Shown one piece after another: positions 33,037 to 40,919 of a stretch of 41,530 nucleotides of DNA. The first letter of the stretch is position 1. Each line of letters opens with the position of its first letter. The notes beneath the pieces are model-generated. The model worked only from the letters and a program-made list of their open reading frames with translations, made no database searches and was not told where the DNA came from. Made by a program: the position numbers and the translations under genes. This DNA is from Clostridia bacterium (GTDB lineage: Bacteria; Bacillota; Clostridia; Christensenellales; QALW01), in contig JAFVVO010000036.1 in the NCBI GenBank assembly GCA_017502165.1, positions 1 to 41,530 of the forward strand, given 5' to 3'.

Positions 33037-34578
33037 TTATTCAAAATCTTCGTCAGGCTCGTTTGCGTTTTGTGAGCTTGGTGATTCCGTTTCTTCAATA
33101 ACGAAGTTATAAGGGTCAACCTCATCGGTTTCAAGATTCCAGTTGCGCTTTACCTTGGGCTTTCTTTCCTTGCACTTTTTTACGCTGAGCACTATTATCG
33201 CAACAAGCGTTCCTACTAAGAAGAAACCGCATACGATGGCGCCAACCAGCATCCAATCAATTTTAAGAGGCTCCTTATCGTCAACGGAAACGTCGGCATC
33301 GGTGCCTACAACACAGATTTGTGAATAGAGCTTTGATGAAAGACGCTGAACCGTTGCATCAAAATTACAGTAGATTGCCACGTAATCCTCACCCGTTGCG
33401 GAATTGAGCACGTTTACAATATAATATCCGTCCTCAAAGGCAGGGTTCGTCCAGGCAGGATAAAGTCTGTCCTCAAGATAGAGTGTGGCGGAAGTAAAAG
33501 CGTTAGTTGCCATAACCTCCGAGGGCAGAAAATCTAAGAATACCAGGTGCTGACTGTTGATTGCAATGGGGTTAAAGGTGGTAAAGGTCTGACTGTCCTT
33601 ATCAAAAACGAAGAACGTGTCATCCTCACCGTCAGTTAACTGCATAATGCTTATTTTACCGAGAGTTGCAATTTCAACGGAATGTCCCTTGAAGAAAACC
33701 TCTTCCTTAACGAAATTCTCAATTAGCGGAAGCGTTATACTTGCAATAACGTTGTATTCCTTACCGTCAACGGAAACCTTGATTTCAGGCGGCGGTGTAA
33801 GCTCAGGTGAAATTGTGGGCGTGGGAGCAGGTGTTTCGTCAACGGGTGCCGCCGCAAGACGCTTAATTTTTACCGTATAGGTTTTAGTAGTGCCGTCAGG
33901 CGCGGTAACCTTAATTCTGCGCTGATTATCTCCCACCTTAAGCTCAACGGAATCAAGGGATTTTGCCGTTGCATTGGCATCCTCCTTTGCCCATTTAAGC
34001 GAATAGCTGTCTACACTGTTGGGAACTGTTACGGAATATTCCGTAACGCTGGGTGAAAACTTAGGCGAAAATCCGTATCCTGCAGGACCCTCAAGGCTTG
34101 CAAGGTTGCAGTTGGAGGATTTGTTTTTCTCTTTAATTGAAATTTTTACGGTTTTGCTTGCCGGTGCGCCGATATAATCAGCGTTGATATCAAAGAACTC
34201 ACCGCCCGTATAGGTAACGGTTGCATCACCTACTGCTTTTGCCTTAAAGGTAATGGTTAAAGTGTATTTTTTGCTTGTTGATTTTGCATTAAAGTCATTA
34301 ACTTTAATGGTATTGCTTCCTACATTTTCTGAAGCTGAACCTAAAGAGCTTGTATAAGAAGAATAGGTAAGTGTGCCCGATGAAAAACTTACGGAAAGCT
34401 CTGCACCAACGATATTTGCATCAGAGCTTGTAAAGGTAAAAGTAACCTTTACCGTGTCGCCTACGTAAACGGTGCTTGCCGAAGCGCTTCCCGCAACGGT
34501 ACAAGTCGCCTGCACGGGCACCGTTAAAAGCGATGCGGCAATTAAAGCTATTAAAAATATTGATAAAATCTTTTTCAT
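33037..34578 (-). CDS. Membrane-anchored protein with cohesin-like and cadherin-like domains
   Basis: 513 aa. Signal peptide (to about residue 24), then ~25-150 a cohesin-like beta-sandwich (STVYVGDTVKVTFTFTSSD, IVGAELSVSFSSGTLTY, YTLTITFKAKAVGDATVTYT), then ~155-240 a cadherin-like beta-sandwich domain (YGFSPKFSPSVTEYSVTVPN, YTVKIKR). A Pro/Thr linker leads to an unrecognised domain, then a transmembrane helix (~448-472, IDWMLVGAIVCGFFLVGTLVAIIVL) and a charged cytosolic tail. Anchored by its membrane helix with the cohesin outside, it could hold a dockerin protein; the adjacent upstream gene encodes one. Last gene of a two-gene unit, 4 bp after the stop of 34583-36682. Confidence 0.75.
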   Translation of the reverse strand: MKKILSIFLIALIAASLLTVPVQATCTVAGSASASTVYVGDTVKVTFTFTSSDANIVGAELSVSFSSGTLTYSSYTSSLGSASENVGSNTIKVNDFNAKSTSKKYTLTITFKAKAVGDATVTYTGGEFFDINADYIGAPASKTVKISIKEKNKSSNCNLASLEGPAGYGFSPKFSPSVTEYSVTVPNSVDSYSLKWAKEDANATAKSLDSVELKVGDNQRRIKVTAPDGTTKTYTVKIKRLAAAPVDETPAPTPTISPELTPPPEIKVSVDGKEYNVIASITLPLIENFVKEEVFFKGHSVEIATLGKISIMQLTDGEDDTFFVFDKDSQTFTTFNPIAINSQHLVFLDFLPSEVMATNAFTSATLYLEDRLYPAWTNPAFEDGYYIVNVLNSATGEDYVAIYCNFDATVQRLSSKLYSQICVVGTDADVSVDDKEPLKIDWMLVGAIVCGFFLVGTLVAIIVLSVKKCKERKPKVKRNWNLETDEVDPYNFVIEETESPSSQNANEPDEDFE

Positions 34579-34582
34579 TTTC

Positions 34583-36682
34583 TCAACCCAATCCTAAAAT
34601 TCGTTTTTGGCAAAGAATAAGGTCTGCCACGTTGGTTTTGTTGTCGCTATTAAAGTCCATAGCACGTTTGCGTGCCGCATTGGTAATATTGGAAAGTCCC
34701 AAGATTTGTTTTTGAGTTATAATTAAGTCTGCTACGTTTAATTTTCCGTCACCGTTAGAATCTCCAAAGATAACCGCATAATAAGTTTTTTCTACCTTTG
34801 AATCGTAGATAAGGCATATCTTATCTCCCGTTTTAACTGTTTGGGTGGCGGTTTTCTTACTGCCGGACGCGTCAAAATATTCTACCGTATAGCCCTGAAC
34901 GGTTATTTTGCCGTCAAGCTGAGCCACCGTGCTTCCTGCGCCGATTCCGAGGATAAGGTCATCACTAACGGTAAATTCCGTTGAAAACTCCTTTGGAACG
35001 GGTGTGGGCGTCGGTGTTAAAGTGGGCGTTGCCGTGGGTGTTACCGTAGGTGTTGTTGACGGCGAAGCAGAAGGTGTTTGTCCTTCGGGGGTAGGCTTTA
35101 CCGTAGGCTTGGCTGTTGGAGTAGGTGTGGGCGTTGGGTCAGGCTCCTTGGGCAAATCTGCCGTGGTTGTTACGTAGAGCATATACACACGCTTAAGTCC
35201 GTTTGTAGCCGTAACCGTTACGGGAATTTTGTTAGTCTGATATTTTAACTCGATTTCGCCGATGCCTTCCACCTTGGCGGCTGAATTTTTTGCCGTTGCG
35301 GAAATATTTATGGTTTTGCCTTCAACGAAAAGCTCGTATTCGAACTTATACATATCAAACTCTTCCGTCAATTCTTCATCTTTAACCGAAAGAGCCGAAA
35401 GCAAGTTGTTTGCGTTGCCCGTTCTTAAGGGCAGGCTTGCAGTTTTCTCGGGCATATTTTCGTAAACGGGAATAAGGAAATTAAGTGCCGATTCCTCTGC
35501 AAGCGTTCCTGAAATTGCGCTTCGGAGCGTTTCGCATTCGCTTACCGCCGCCGAAACGTTAGTCATATACTGATGGTTATAATAACCGTTACCGCCGTCA
35601 ACCACGTCGTACTTTTGCAAGTACAAGGTGTTTTGGCCAACGCCGATATAGTTTTTAACAAGGAAGTTGGCGCCCCCTAAAATTGCCTTATAAACGGAGT
35701 TCCAGCCCTTGTTTTTAGCGTAAATTGCACCGTTTAATATGGCGCTTCTGCCGCTGTGGGCGTAGGCACCGATATCAAAATGATTGTAATAGCCCTCATA
35801 TCCCGAAACAGTGCCGTGGGCAAGCTTATTACCCTTTGCGCCCTGCTCCATTTTAATTCTTGCGGCAAGCATATAGGGGGATGCTCCCGCCTCCTCTGCC
35901 GCCTTAACTATTGCTTCGGCATAGGTCATACCGTCCCCTGCGTCCTTATTGTGCATAAAGGTATTTTTGAGAATTCCGTTTATAACCTCAGGGTCGGTTT
36001 TACTTCCGTCATTTGAAAGCACTAAGAACTGATATACGTTACCGTCAAGGAAATTTCTCGGGTCAAGGTAATATTCGATAACCTCTTTACAAGCCTGATT
36101 CCAGTTTCCGCTGTCAAAGGAATACCAGGAGCTTGCAGACCAGTTATACGCGCCGTCCTCGAAGGATTTCCACGCCTCAGGCGACTGAAGCAGGTTTCTG
36201 CCGATAACCCATTGATTTTTAAGCAGCGTGTCCCACGTCATAGTAGTTTTAAGCGCCGTAAATCTCCACGTTGGATGCAAGGCGTGAAGGGTTCGGAGCT
36301 TTTCGTGATAGCTTTCGGGGAAAGCCAGAATTGCCGTTTCGAAATCCTCGTCCGAAAGCTCAGGAATTTCTATCAAGGTTATGTACGTTGATAAGCCGAA
36401 GCCTACAATTCCGTTGGCGGAAATCTTGTACCAGACCTCACTGTTTTCGTTGGTCACGGTTCCGATAACGTCAACCACGCTTCCCTTGGCAACGGAGCCT
36501 ACCTTTCCAAAGCTCGTTCCGGGACCGCTTCTGATATTAAGGTTGTCACTGTTAGTAGCGATTACACCTTTTTTGTCAAGCTCTTCAACCTCATAAGCAA
36601 AGGCAGTCAATCCCGAAAACAGCATCACTATTATCAGAACAACGCTCAAGGCTAATGAAATTGTGCCCAATCTGAATTTCAT
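34583..36682 (-). CDS. Secreted N-acetylglucosaminidase with SH3 domain and C-terminal dockerin
   Basis: 699 aa. Signal peptide (~1-29); bacterial SH3 domain (~40-105, NLNIRSGPGTSFGKVG...); a glucosaminidase domain (~135-400) of the LytG type with Glu in AARIKMEQGAKG and SGYEGYYNHFDIGAY; a cadherin-like strand region (~425-510); a long Pro/Thr linker; and a C-terminal type I dockerin (~637-699) with two Ca-binding repeats, DSNGDGKLNVADL and DFNSDNKTNVADL. It would cut the glycan backbone of peptidoglycan in cell-wall turnover or separation. The dockerin may tether it to the cohesin-like protein encoded next to it, the inferred function of the pair. Confidence 0.85.
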   Translation of the reverse strand: MKFRLGTISLALSVVLIIVMLFSGLTAFAYEVEELDKKGVIATNSDNLNIRSGPGTSFGKVGSVAKGSVVDVIGTVTNENSEVWYKISANGIVGFGLSTYITLIEIPELSDEDFETAILAFPESYHEKLRTLHALHPTWRFTALKTTMTWDTLLKNQWVIGRNLLQSPEAWKSFEDGAYNWSASSWYSFDSGNWNQACKEVIEYYLDPRNFLDGNVYQFLVLSNDGSKTDPEVINGILKNTFMHNKDAGDGMTYAEAIVKAAEEAGASPYMLAARIKMEQGAKGNKLAHGTVSGYEGYYNHFDIGAYAHSGRSAILNGAIYAKNKGWNSVYKAILGGANFLVKNYIGVGQNTLYLQKYDVVDGGNGYYNHQYMTNVSAAVSECETLRSAISGTLAEESALNFLIPVYENMPEKTASLPLRTGNANNLLSALSVKDEELTEEFDMYKFEYELFVEGKTINISATAKNSAAKVEGIGEIELKYQTNKIPVTVTATNGLKRVYMLYVTTTADLPKEPDPTPTPTPTAKPTVKPTPEGQTPSASPSTTPTVTPTATPTLTPTPTPVPKEFSTEFTVSDDLILGIGAGSTVAQLDGKITVQGYTVEYFDASGSKKTATQTVKTGDKICLIYDSKVEKTYYAVIFGDSNGDGKLNVADLIITQKQILGLSNITNAARKRAMDFNSDNKTNVADLILCQKRILGLG

Positions 36683-36888
36683 TTAATCTCTCCTGACGGA
36701 TTTTTTGCTTTTTTTGCATTTTGCTTTGTCGCTTTTTTCAACAAAAGCAAACCCATTATACCACCTAAAAATGCATTTTGCAATAGTTTTGTAACAATTT
36801 GACGAAAAAACCGCCTATTTTTTACTGGAAAAACTGTATTTTCGTTCCTTTTTTGTGTTTTTAGGGAAATTATTTCCCTTAATAGTCC

Positions 36889-36917
36889 TTGCGAAATTCT
36901 ATAAAGAATGGTATCAT
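36889..36917 (+). promoter_or_regulatory. Sigma-A promoter of the HAD phosphatase gene
   Basis: TTGCGA (36889-36894), a 17-nt spacer and TATCAT (36912-36917), about 31 bp before the start codon. Confidence 0.5.
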
Positions 36918-36948
36918 AGAAGCATAAATAATTCTTTGCGAGGTTAAT

Positions 36949-37734
36949 ATGAAAAACATTAAATGCGTAATGCTTGATTTGGACGGTACTGTTTATTTAG
37001 GGGATAATATCTTCCCCTGGACGCTTGAATTTTTATCCCGTCTTGATTCTTTAGGCATAAAACACATATTTTTGACCAATAATTCTTCAAAGGGCACCGA
37101 CGCCTATATTCAGAAGTTTGCAAAAATGGGAATAGAGGCTGACGAAAGCAATATTTTAATCAGCTCACACGCGGCGGCAGACTATATTAACAATAATTAT
37201 AAGGGAAAACGCACCTTTATTTTAGGCACCGAAAGTATGCAAAACGAAATGAAGGCTCTCGGCGTTAACGTTTGCGAGGACGAGCCCGAAATTCTTCTTG
37301 CAGGCTTCGATACCGCCCTTGATTATAATCGCCTTACGAAATTTGCGAACTTAGTGGCAACGGGGCTTCCCTATATTGCCACCCATCCCGACGCAGTTTG
37401 CCCTGCAGAAAACGGCTTCTTGCCCGATTTGGGAAGCGTAATCGAGCTTATTTACGCCTGCTGCAAGCGTCGTCCGCAAGTTATCTGCGGAAAGCCTAAC
37501 GAACAGATTTTAATTGCCGCCGAGCACAAAACGGGCTTTTCAAGAGAAAATCTCTTAATGGTAGGGGACCGCCTTACTACCGATATTGCCATCGGCGCGT
37601 GGGGCATCAAAACTGCCCTTGTGCTTTCAGGTGAAGCGACTATGGAGGACGTACCTTCCGCGCCCCACAGACCCGATTATATTTTCCCCAGCATTAAAGA
37701 GCTTGGGGAAGCCTTGGAAGAAGCAAATAAATAA
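36949..37734 (+). CDS. HAD-IIA family (NagD-like) phosphatase
   Basis: 261 aa. Motif I MLDLDGTVYLG (nucleophile and acid Asp), motif II LTNNSS, a C2-cap region with SSHAAADYI, and the motif III/IV segment VICGKPNEQIL and MVGDRLTTDIAIGAWGIKTALV. This is the class IIA architecture of NagD/AraL/4-nitrophenylphosphatase-like sugar-phosphate or nucleotide phosphatases. Substrate not predictable. Cytosolic. Gene stands alone with a GAGG ribosome binding site. Confidence 0.9.
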   Translation: MKNIKCVMLDLDGTVYLGDNIFPWTLEFLSRLDSLGIKHIFLTNNSSKGTDAYIQKFAKMGIEADESNILISSHAAADYINNNYKGKRTFILGTESMQNEMKALGVNVCEDEPEILLAGFDTALDYNRLTKFANLVATGLPYIATHPDAVCPAENGFLPDLGSVIELIYACCKRRPQVICGKPNEQILIAAEHKTGFSRENLLMVGDRLTTDIAIGAWGIKTALVLSGEATMEDVPSAPHRPDYIFPSIKELGEALEEANK

Positions 37735-37736
37735 AT

Positions 37737-37757
37737 CGGGGAGATACCGTCTTCCCT
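37737..37757. repeat. Degenerate GGGGAGA palindrome
   Basis: CGGGGAGA-TACCG-TCTTCCCT is an imperfect relative of the GGGAAGGT palindrome, located right after the HAD gene. Confidence 0.45.
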
Positions 37758-37778
37758 CTTAAAAAACATCGCGGGGCG

Positions 37779-37811
37779 TTAGCGTGTTATCCTTAACGGA
37801 GAACACGCTAA
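37779..37811. repeat. 10-bp stem hairpin before the array
   Basis: TTAGCGTGTT / AACACGCTAA with a 13-nt loop, no T tract. It precedes the mini-hairpin array. Confidence 0.6.
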
Positions 37812-37820
37812 AACTAAGTT

Positions 37821-37984
37821 TGCCCTTATGGGCAAGTGAAGTTTACTTCGAAAGTGAAGTTATCCTGCGGATAGTGAAGTTTTGCCTTTGGCAAAGTGGG
37901 CAAACTTAACTTCACTGCGAGCCCCTGTGAGCAACTTCACTGTGCGTAGCACAACTTCACTTTCGCAGTAGCGAAAACTTCACT
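37821..37984. repeat. Mini-hairpin array with an orientation switch
   Basis: AGTGAAGTT occurs at 37835, 37853 and 37873; its reverse complement AACTTCACT occurs at 37908, 37933, 37953 and 37976. Spacers are different short palindromes: TGCCC-TTAT-GGGCA, TACTTCGAA, ATCC-TGC-GGAT, TTGCC-TTT-GGCAA, then on the right GTGC-GTA-GCAC and TTCGC-AGTA-GCGAA; one spacer (37917-37932) is imperfect. Because of the switch, the left and right halves can also pair with each other. There is no open frame through it. The rest of 37735-38228 contains the hairpins listed separately and no gene. Confidence 0.85.
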
Positions 37985-37985
37985 A

Positions 37986-38040
37986 ACAGAAAAAGAGCAG
38001 ACACATAAGGTCTTTTCCACTTGCGTGTTTACTCTTTCTG
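37986..38040. repeat. Long hairpin after the array
   Basis: CAGAAAAAGAG with CTCTTTCTG, extended by GACAC with GTGTT inside, with a ~21-nt loop. Immediately right of the mini-hairpin array. Confidence 0.6.
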
Positions 38041-38069
38041 CTTGTATAAAGGTTTGGGCTTAGCCCATT

Positions 38070-38137
38070 TGCATTTGACCAGTCAAATGCGATGCTCGAA
38101 CTTAACGATGTTTTCCAAATTCTCCGCTAAGAGCATC
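38070..38137. repeat. Near-perfect palindrome and further inverted repeat
   Basis: GCATTTGAC-CA-GTCAAATGC (38070-38089) is followed by the inverted pair GATGCTC (38091-38097) and GAGCATC (38131-38137). It ends about 90 bp before the GH2 start codon. Confidence 0.55.
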
Positions 38138-38228
38138 ACCCATTTTCGCCCCTTATATATTTTTTGATAGTTTTTATTGTCTAAAGCGGCAAAAATTTGC
38201 CGTTACTTAACAAATAAAGGGTGTTTTT

Positions 38229-39917
38229 ATGAGCCAATTTAACCATTTGAAAACTTATCAGGGAGAAAATCAATCTTATCCTCCCTTGAACGAATATCCA
38301 CGCCCCGCTCTAAAGCGTGATTCCTTCTTTAACTTAAACGGCTGGTGGGATTTCCGCTTTGAAGACGAAACGAAAATGCGCAAAATTCTTGTGCCCTACG
38401 TTTGCGAAAGTCTGCTCTCCGGCATAAACGAGCTGTCGGCAGGAAGAGATTTATTCTACTGTCGCACCTTTTCGCTTCCGCAAGGTTTTATAAAGGATAA
38501 GGTGCTTTTGCATTTTGGCGCAGTTGACCAGATTGCTTCCGTGCACCTTAACGGAACGCTTCTCGGCACTTGTGCGGGAGGATATTTTCCCTTTTCCTTT
38601 GATATAACCGACCTTTTACGAGAGGAAAATTTGTTAGAGGTTAAGGTTGAAGATAAATTGGATCTTCGTCTTCCCTACGGCAAGCAGAGCAACAAACGCG
38701 GCGGAATGTGGTACACCACCTGCTCAGGCATCTGGCAAACGGTTTGGATCGAAAGCGTGCCCGAAAACTATATTGAAAGCTTCGATATTTCCTGCACCTT
38801 AGAACAAGCAAGAATTACCTTCAAGGGCATTGAAACGGGTGAAGTTTCAGTTGAAGAAAACGGAACTACCGTTAAATACGAAATTAAAGACGGTGTTGCG
38901 GTTATCACCCCCGAAAATCCGATTTATTGGTCCCCCGAAAATCCGCACTTATACCATTTTACCGCCAAAAGCGGCAAAGACGAAATTTCGTCTTATTTTG
39001 CCCTGCGCACCCTTGAAATAAAAGATTGCAACGGCGTTAACCGTCTTTGCTTAAACGGTGAAAAGTACTTCTTTTCCGCAGTTTTAGACCAGGGATATTT
39101 CAGCGACGGTATTTTTACGCCCGCAAGTGAAAAATCCTTTGAGGAAGATATTTTAGCAATGAAAAGGCTTGGCTTTAACACTTTGCGCAAGCATATTAAG
39201 GTTGAGCCTCAGATTTTCTATTACCTTTGCGATAAATTAGGCATGGTGGTTTTTCAGGATATGATAAATAATTCCACCTACTCCTTTTTACGCGATACCG
39301 CCCTGCCCACCATCGGCTTAAAAAGGTTGAACGATAAATTCCTGCACAGAAATAAAATTTCACGTAAAAACTTTATTTCTTCAATGGTGGAAACGGTTAA
39401 TCTTCTTAAAAATCACCCCTGCATCTGCCTTTGGACAATCTTTAACGAGGGCTGGGGACAGTTTGAAGCAACTAAAGCGTACCGTTTGCTTAAAAGTATG
39501 GATTCCTCACGGTTTATTGACTCGGCTTCCGGCTGGTTTGCTTGTTGCGAGAGCGACGTAGAAAGTCTGCACATTTACTTCAAGAAATTAAAGGCTAAAA
39601 AGAGTGATAAGCCTATAATTATTTCCGAGTTCGGCGGATACGCTCTCAGCCTTAAGGACCATGTTTTTAACGAAAACAACGAGTACGGATATTCTAAATA
39701 CACCGATATTTCCACCTTTAACGAAGCGCTTGAACGGTTGTTTGAAGAGGAGCTTCTGCCCCTTATCAAGTCAGGAGTATGCGCTTCGGTCTACACTCAG
39801 CTTTCTGACGTGGAGGACGAAACTAACGGTCTTTTAACTTATGACAGAAAAATCTGCAAGGCAAGCGACAGCTTTGCGGAAATAAACAAAATGCTTTACG
39901 AAGAAATAAAAAAATAA
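38229..39917 (+). CDS. Glycoside hydrolase family 2 protein
   Basis: 562 aa. An N-terminal sugar-binding jelly-roll (~35-165: NGWWDFRFED, VHLNGTLLG, GIWQTVWIE), an immunoglobulin-like middle (~170-265) and a TIM barrel (~275-560). The acid/base pair is in LWTIFNEGWGQFE (Asn-Glu) and the nucleophile in IISEFGGYAL (Glu). It lacks the C-terminal domains of long beta-galactosidases. No signal peptide, so it acts in the cytosol on imported oligosaccharides; whether beta-galactosidase, beta-glucuronidase or beta-mannosidase cannot be told. AAGGG lies 8 nt before the ATG. Confidence 0.9.
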   Translation: MSQFNHLKTYQGENQSYPPLNEYPRPALKRDSFFNLNGWWDFRFEDETKMRKILVPYVCESLLSGINELSAGRDLFYCRTFSLPQGFIKDKVLLHFGAVDQIASVHLNGTLLGTCAGGYFPFSFDITDLLREENLLEVKVEDKLDLRLPYGKQSNKRGGMWYTTCSGIWQTVWIESVPENYIESFDISCTLEQARITFKGIETGEVSVEENGTTVKYEIKDGVAVITPENPIYWSPENPHLYHFTAKSGKDEISSYFALRTLEIKDCNGVNRLCLNGEKYFFSAVLDQGYFSDGIFTPASEKSFEEDILAMKRLGFNTLRKHIKVEPQIFYYLCDKLGMVVFQDMINNSTYSFLRDTALPTIGLKRLNDKFLHRNKISRKNFISSMVETVNLLKNHPCICLWTIFNEGWGQFEATKAYRLLKSMDSSRFIDSASGWFACCESDVESLHIYFKKLKAKKSDKPIIISEFGGYALSLKDHVFNENNEYGYSKYTDISTFNEALERLFEEELLPLIKSGVCASVYTQLSDVEDETNGLLTYDRKICKASDSFAEINKMLYEEIKK

Positions 39918-39920
39918 CTG

Positions 39921-39949
39921 TTGATTTTTAGCTGATTTTGTAGTATATT
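39921..39949 (+). promoter_or_regulatory. Sigma-A promoter of mscL
   Basis: TTGATT (39921-39926), a 17-nt spacer and TATATT (39944-39949), 34 bp before the start codon. Confidence 0.65.
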
Positions 39950-39983
39950 TAACACATAAGAAAAAGAAAGGTAGAAAAATAAA

Positions 39984-40424
39984 ATGAAAAAGATTATTGC
40001 AGGTATCAAAAACTTTTTTGCTGATTTTCAGGCATTTGTAAACAAAGGCAACGTGCTTGACATGGCAGTAGGTATTATCATAGGCGGTGCGTTCAAGGAT
40101 ATCGTTACTTCCTTGATCGACAACATTATCTCCCCCTTAATCGGCCTTATCTTCAAGGCAGACTTCAACGACGTTGCAATTCACGTTTTAGGTGTTGACA
40201 TTAAGATTGGCGCATTTATAACCGGCGTTATCAACTTTGTTGTAATGGCATTCGTGGTATTCTTAATCGTTCGCGGTGTTAATTTCCTTCGCGAGCTTGG
40301 CAAGAAAAAGGAAGAGGAAGCTCCTGCTCCCGCACCCAATACAAAGAAGTGCCCCTATTGCTGCACCGAAATTGCTATTGAAGCAACCCGTTGCCCCCAT
40401 TGCACCAGCCAGCTTGGCGAATAA
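39984..40424 (+). CDS. mscL: Large-conductance mechanosensitive channel MscL with zinc-ribbon tail
   Basis: 146 aa. The MscL core is complete: FVNKGNVLDMAVGIIIGGAFKDIVTSLIDNIISPLIG (first membrane helix) and FITGVINFVVMAFVVFLIVRG (second helix). After an Ala/Pro linker the C-terminus carries CPYC...CPHC, a zinc-ribbon finger in place of a plain end. The channel opens under membrane tension on osmotic downshock. The zinc ribbon would lie in the cytosol and could assist assembly or sensing; I recall similar tails in other Firmicutes MscL proteins. AGAAAGG upstream. Confidence 0.93.
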   Translation: MKKIIAGIKNFFADFQAFVNKGNVLDMAVGIIIGGAFKDIVTSLIDNIISPLIGLIFKADFNDVAIHVLGVDIKIGAFITGVINFVVMAFVVFLIVRGVNFLRELGKKKEEEAPAPAPNTKKCPYCCTEIAIEATRCPHCTSQLGE

Positions 40425-40440
40425 TTAAAGAAACACAAAA

Positions 40441-40466
40441 TGCCCGATTTTGCGTCGGGCATTTTT
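40441..40466 (+). terminator. Intrinsic terminator of mscL
   Basis: TGCCCGA / TCGGGCA stem with a 7-nt loop followed by TTTTTA, 16 bp after the stop codon. Confidence 0.9.
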
Positions 40467-40475
40467 ATTTTTGGG

Positions 40476-40646
40476 AAACGGACGGATATAAGCGCACACG
40501 TGCGCAGTTAAATTTTGTGCTTGCGCACATTGTCCTACGGACAGTTATATTTGCCTTTCGGCAAGTGATATTGCGCTTCGCGCAGTGATATTCGCCTAAC
40601 GGCGAGTGATATAACCCTAACGGGTTATTAAGGTGTGCTGACGCAC
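40476..40646. repeat. Mini-hairpin array (AGTGATATT type)
   Basis: Begins with AAACGGACGGATATA, then a run of seven hairpins: GCGCAC-AC-GTGCGC, TGTGC-TTGC-GCACA, TGTCC-TAC-GGACA, TGCC-TTTC-GGCA, GCGC-TTC-GCGC, CGCC-TAAC-GGCG and AACCC-TAAC-GGGTT. The last four are separated by AGTTATATT (40543), AGTGATATT (40564, 40584) and AGTGATATA (40605) at 20-21 bp spacing. The tail at 40617-40646 repeats 20883-20912. It lies downstream of the mscL terminator, so it may not be transcribed from mscL. The 40425-40917 interval holds no gene; the remainder is palindromic repeats. Confidence 0.85.
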
Positions 40647-40677
40647 TAAGCATTATATTGTTATTTATATCTATTCC

Positions 40678-40702
40678 TGTAGGGGAGGCAACCTGCCTCC
40701 CG
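40678..40702. repeat. Palindromic repeat, CGGGAGG type, reverse orientation
   Basis: TGTAGGGGAGGCA...TGCCTCCCGA: reverse orientation of the CGGG-stem/stem-CCCCTACA element seen at 40725-40755 and 23405-23435. Confidence 0.75.
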
Positions 40703-40724
40703 ATAAACGAATCCTTTGTTTTAC

Positions 40725-40755
40725 AAATTTCGGGAAGGTAATACCTTCCCCTACG
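40725..40755. repeat. Palindromic repeat, GGGAAGGT type
   Basis: AAATTTCGGGAAGGT followed by AATACCTTCCCCTACG. Shares its palindrome with 20629-20652, and its AAATTTCGGGAAG start with 23405-23417. Confidence 0.85.
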
Positions 40756-40788
40756 GTATAAAACATACAAATCCAACAAATAAATTAC

Positions 40789-40808
40789 GGCAGGAGTAAA
40801 CCCCTGCC
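40789..40808. repeat. Palindromic repeat, GGCAGG type
   Basis: GGCAGGAGTAAACCCCTGCC is the exact reverse complement of 20944-20963. A small hairpin GTGCC-AAC-GGCAC follows at 40841-40853. Confidence 0.8.
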
Positions 40809-40880
40809 CTACAAAATGCAATATGTCAACTATAATATCCGTGCCAACGGCACACCGCAGTTGTTCACCATTCATCAATA

Positions 40881-40919
40881 AAATAATCGTCCATGTGCAT
40901 AGCGCATGGACGATTATTT
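40881..40919 (-). terminator. Strong intrinsic terminator overlapping the XRE stop codon
   Basis: A perfect 15-bp stem (AAATAATCGTCCATG / CATGGACGATTATTT) reaches into the stop codon of 40918-41232. On the minus strand the stem is followed by a weakly T-rich tail (TATTGATG). Confidence 0.7.

Noticed and set aside
37821-37984. CRISPR array
   Set aside because: Repeats are 9 nt, spacers are 9-16 nt and palindromic, orientation flips in the middle, and there are no cas genes.
40465-40878. 137-aa open frame on the minus strand
   Set aside because: It runs across the hairpin array and palindromes and has no protein-like pattern; the frame is a by-product of repeats.
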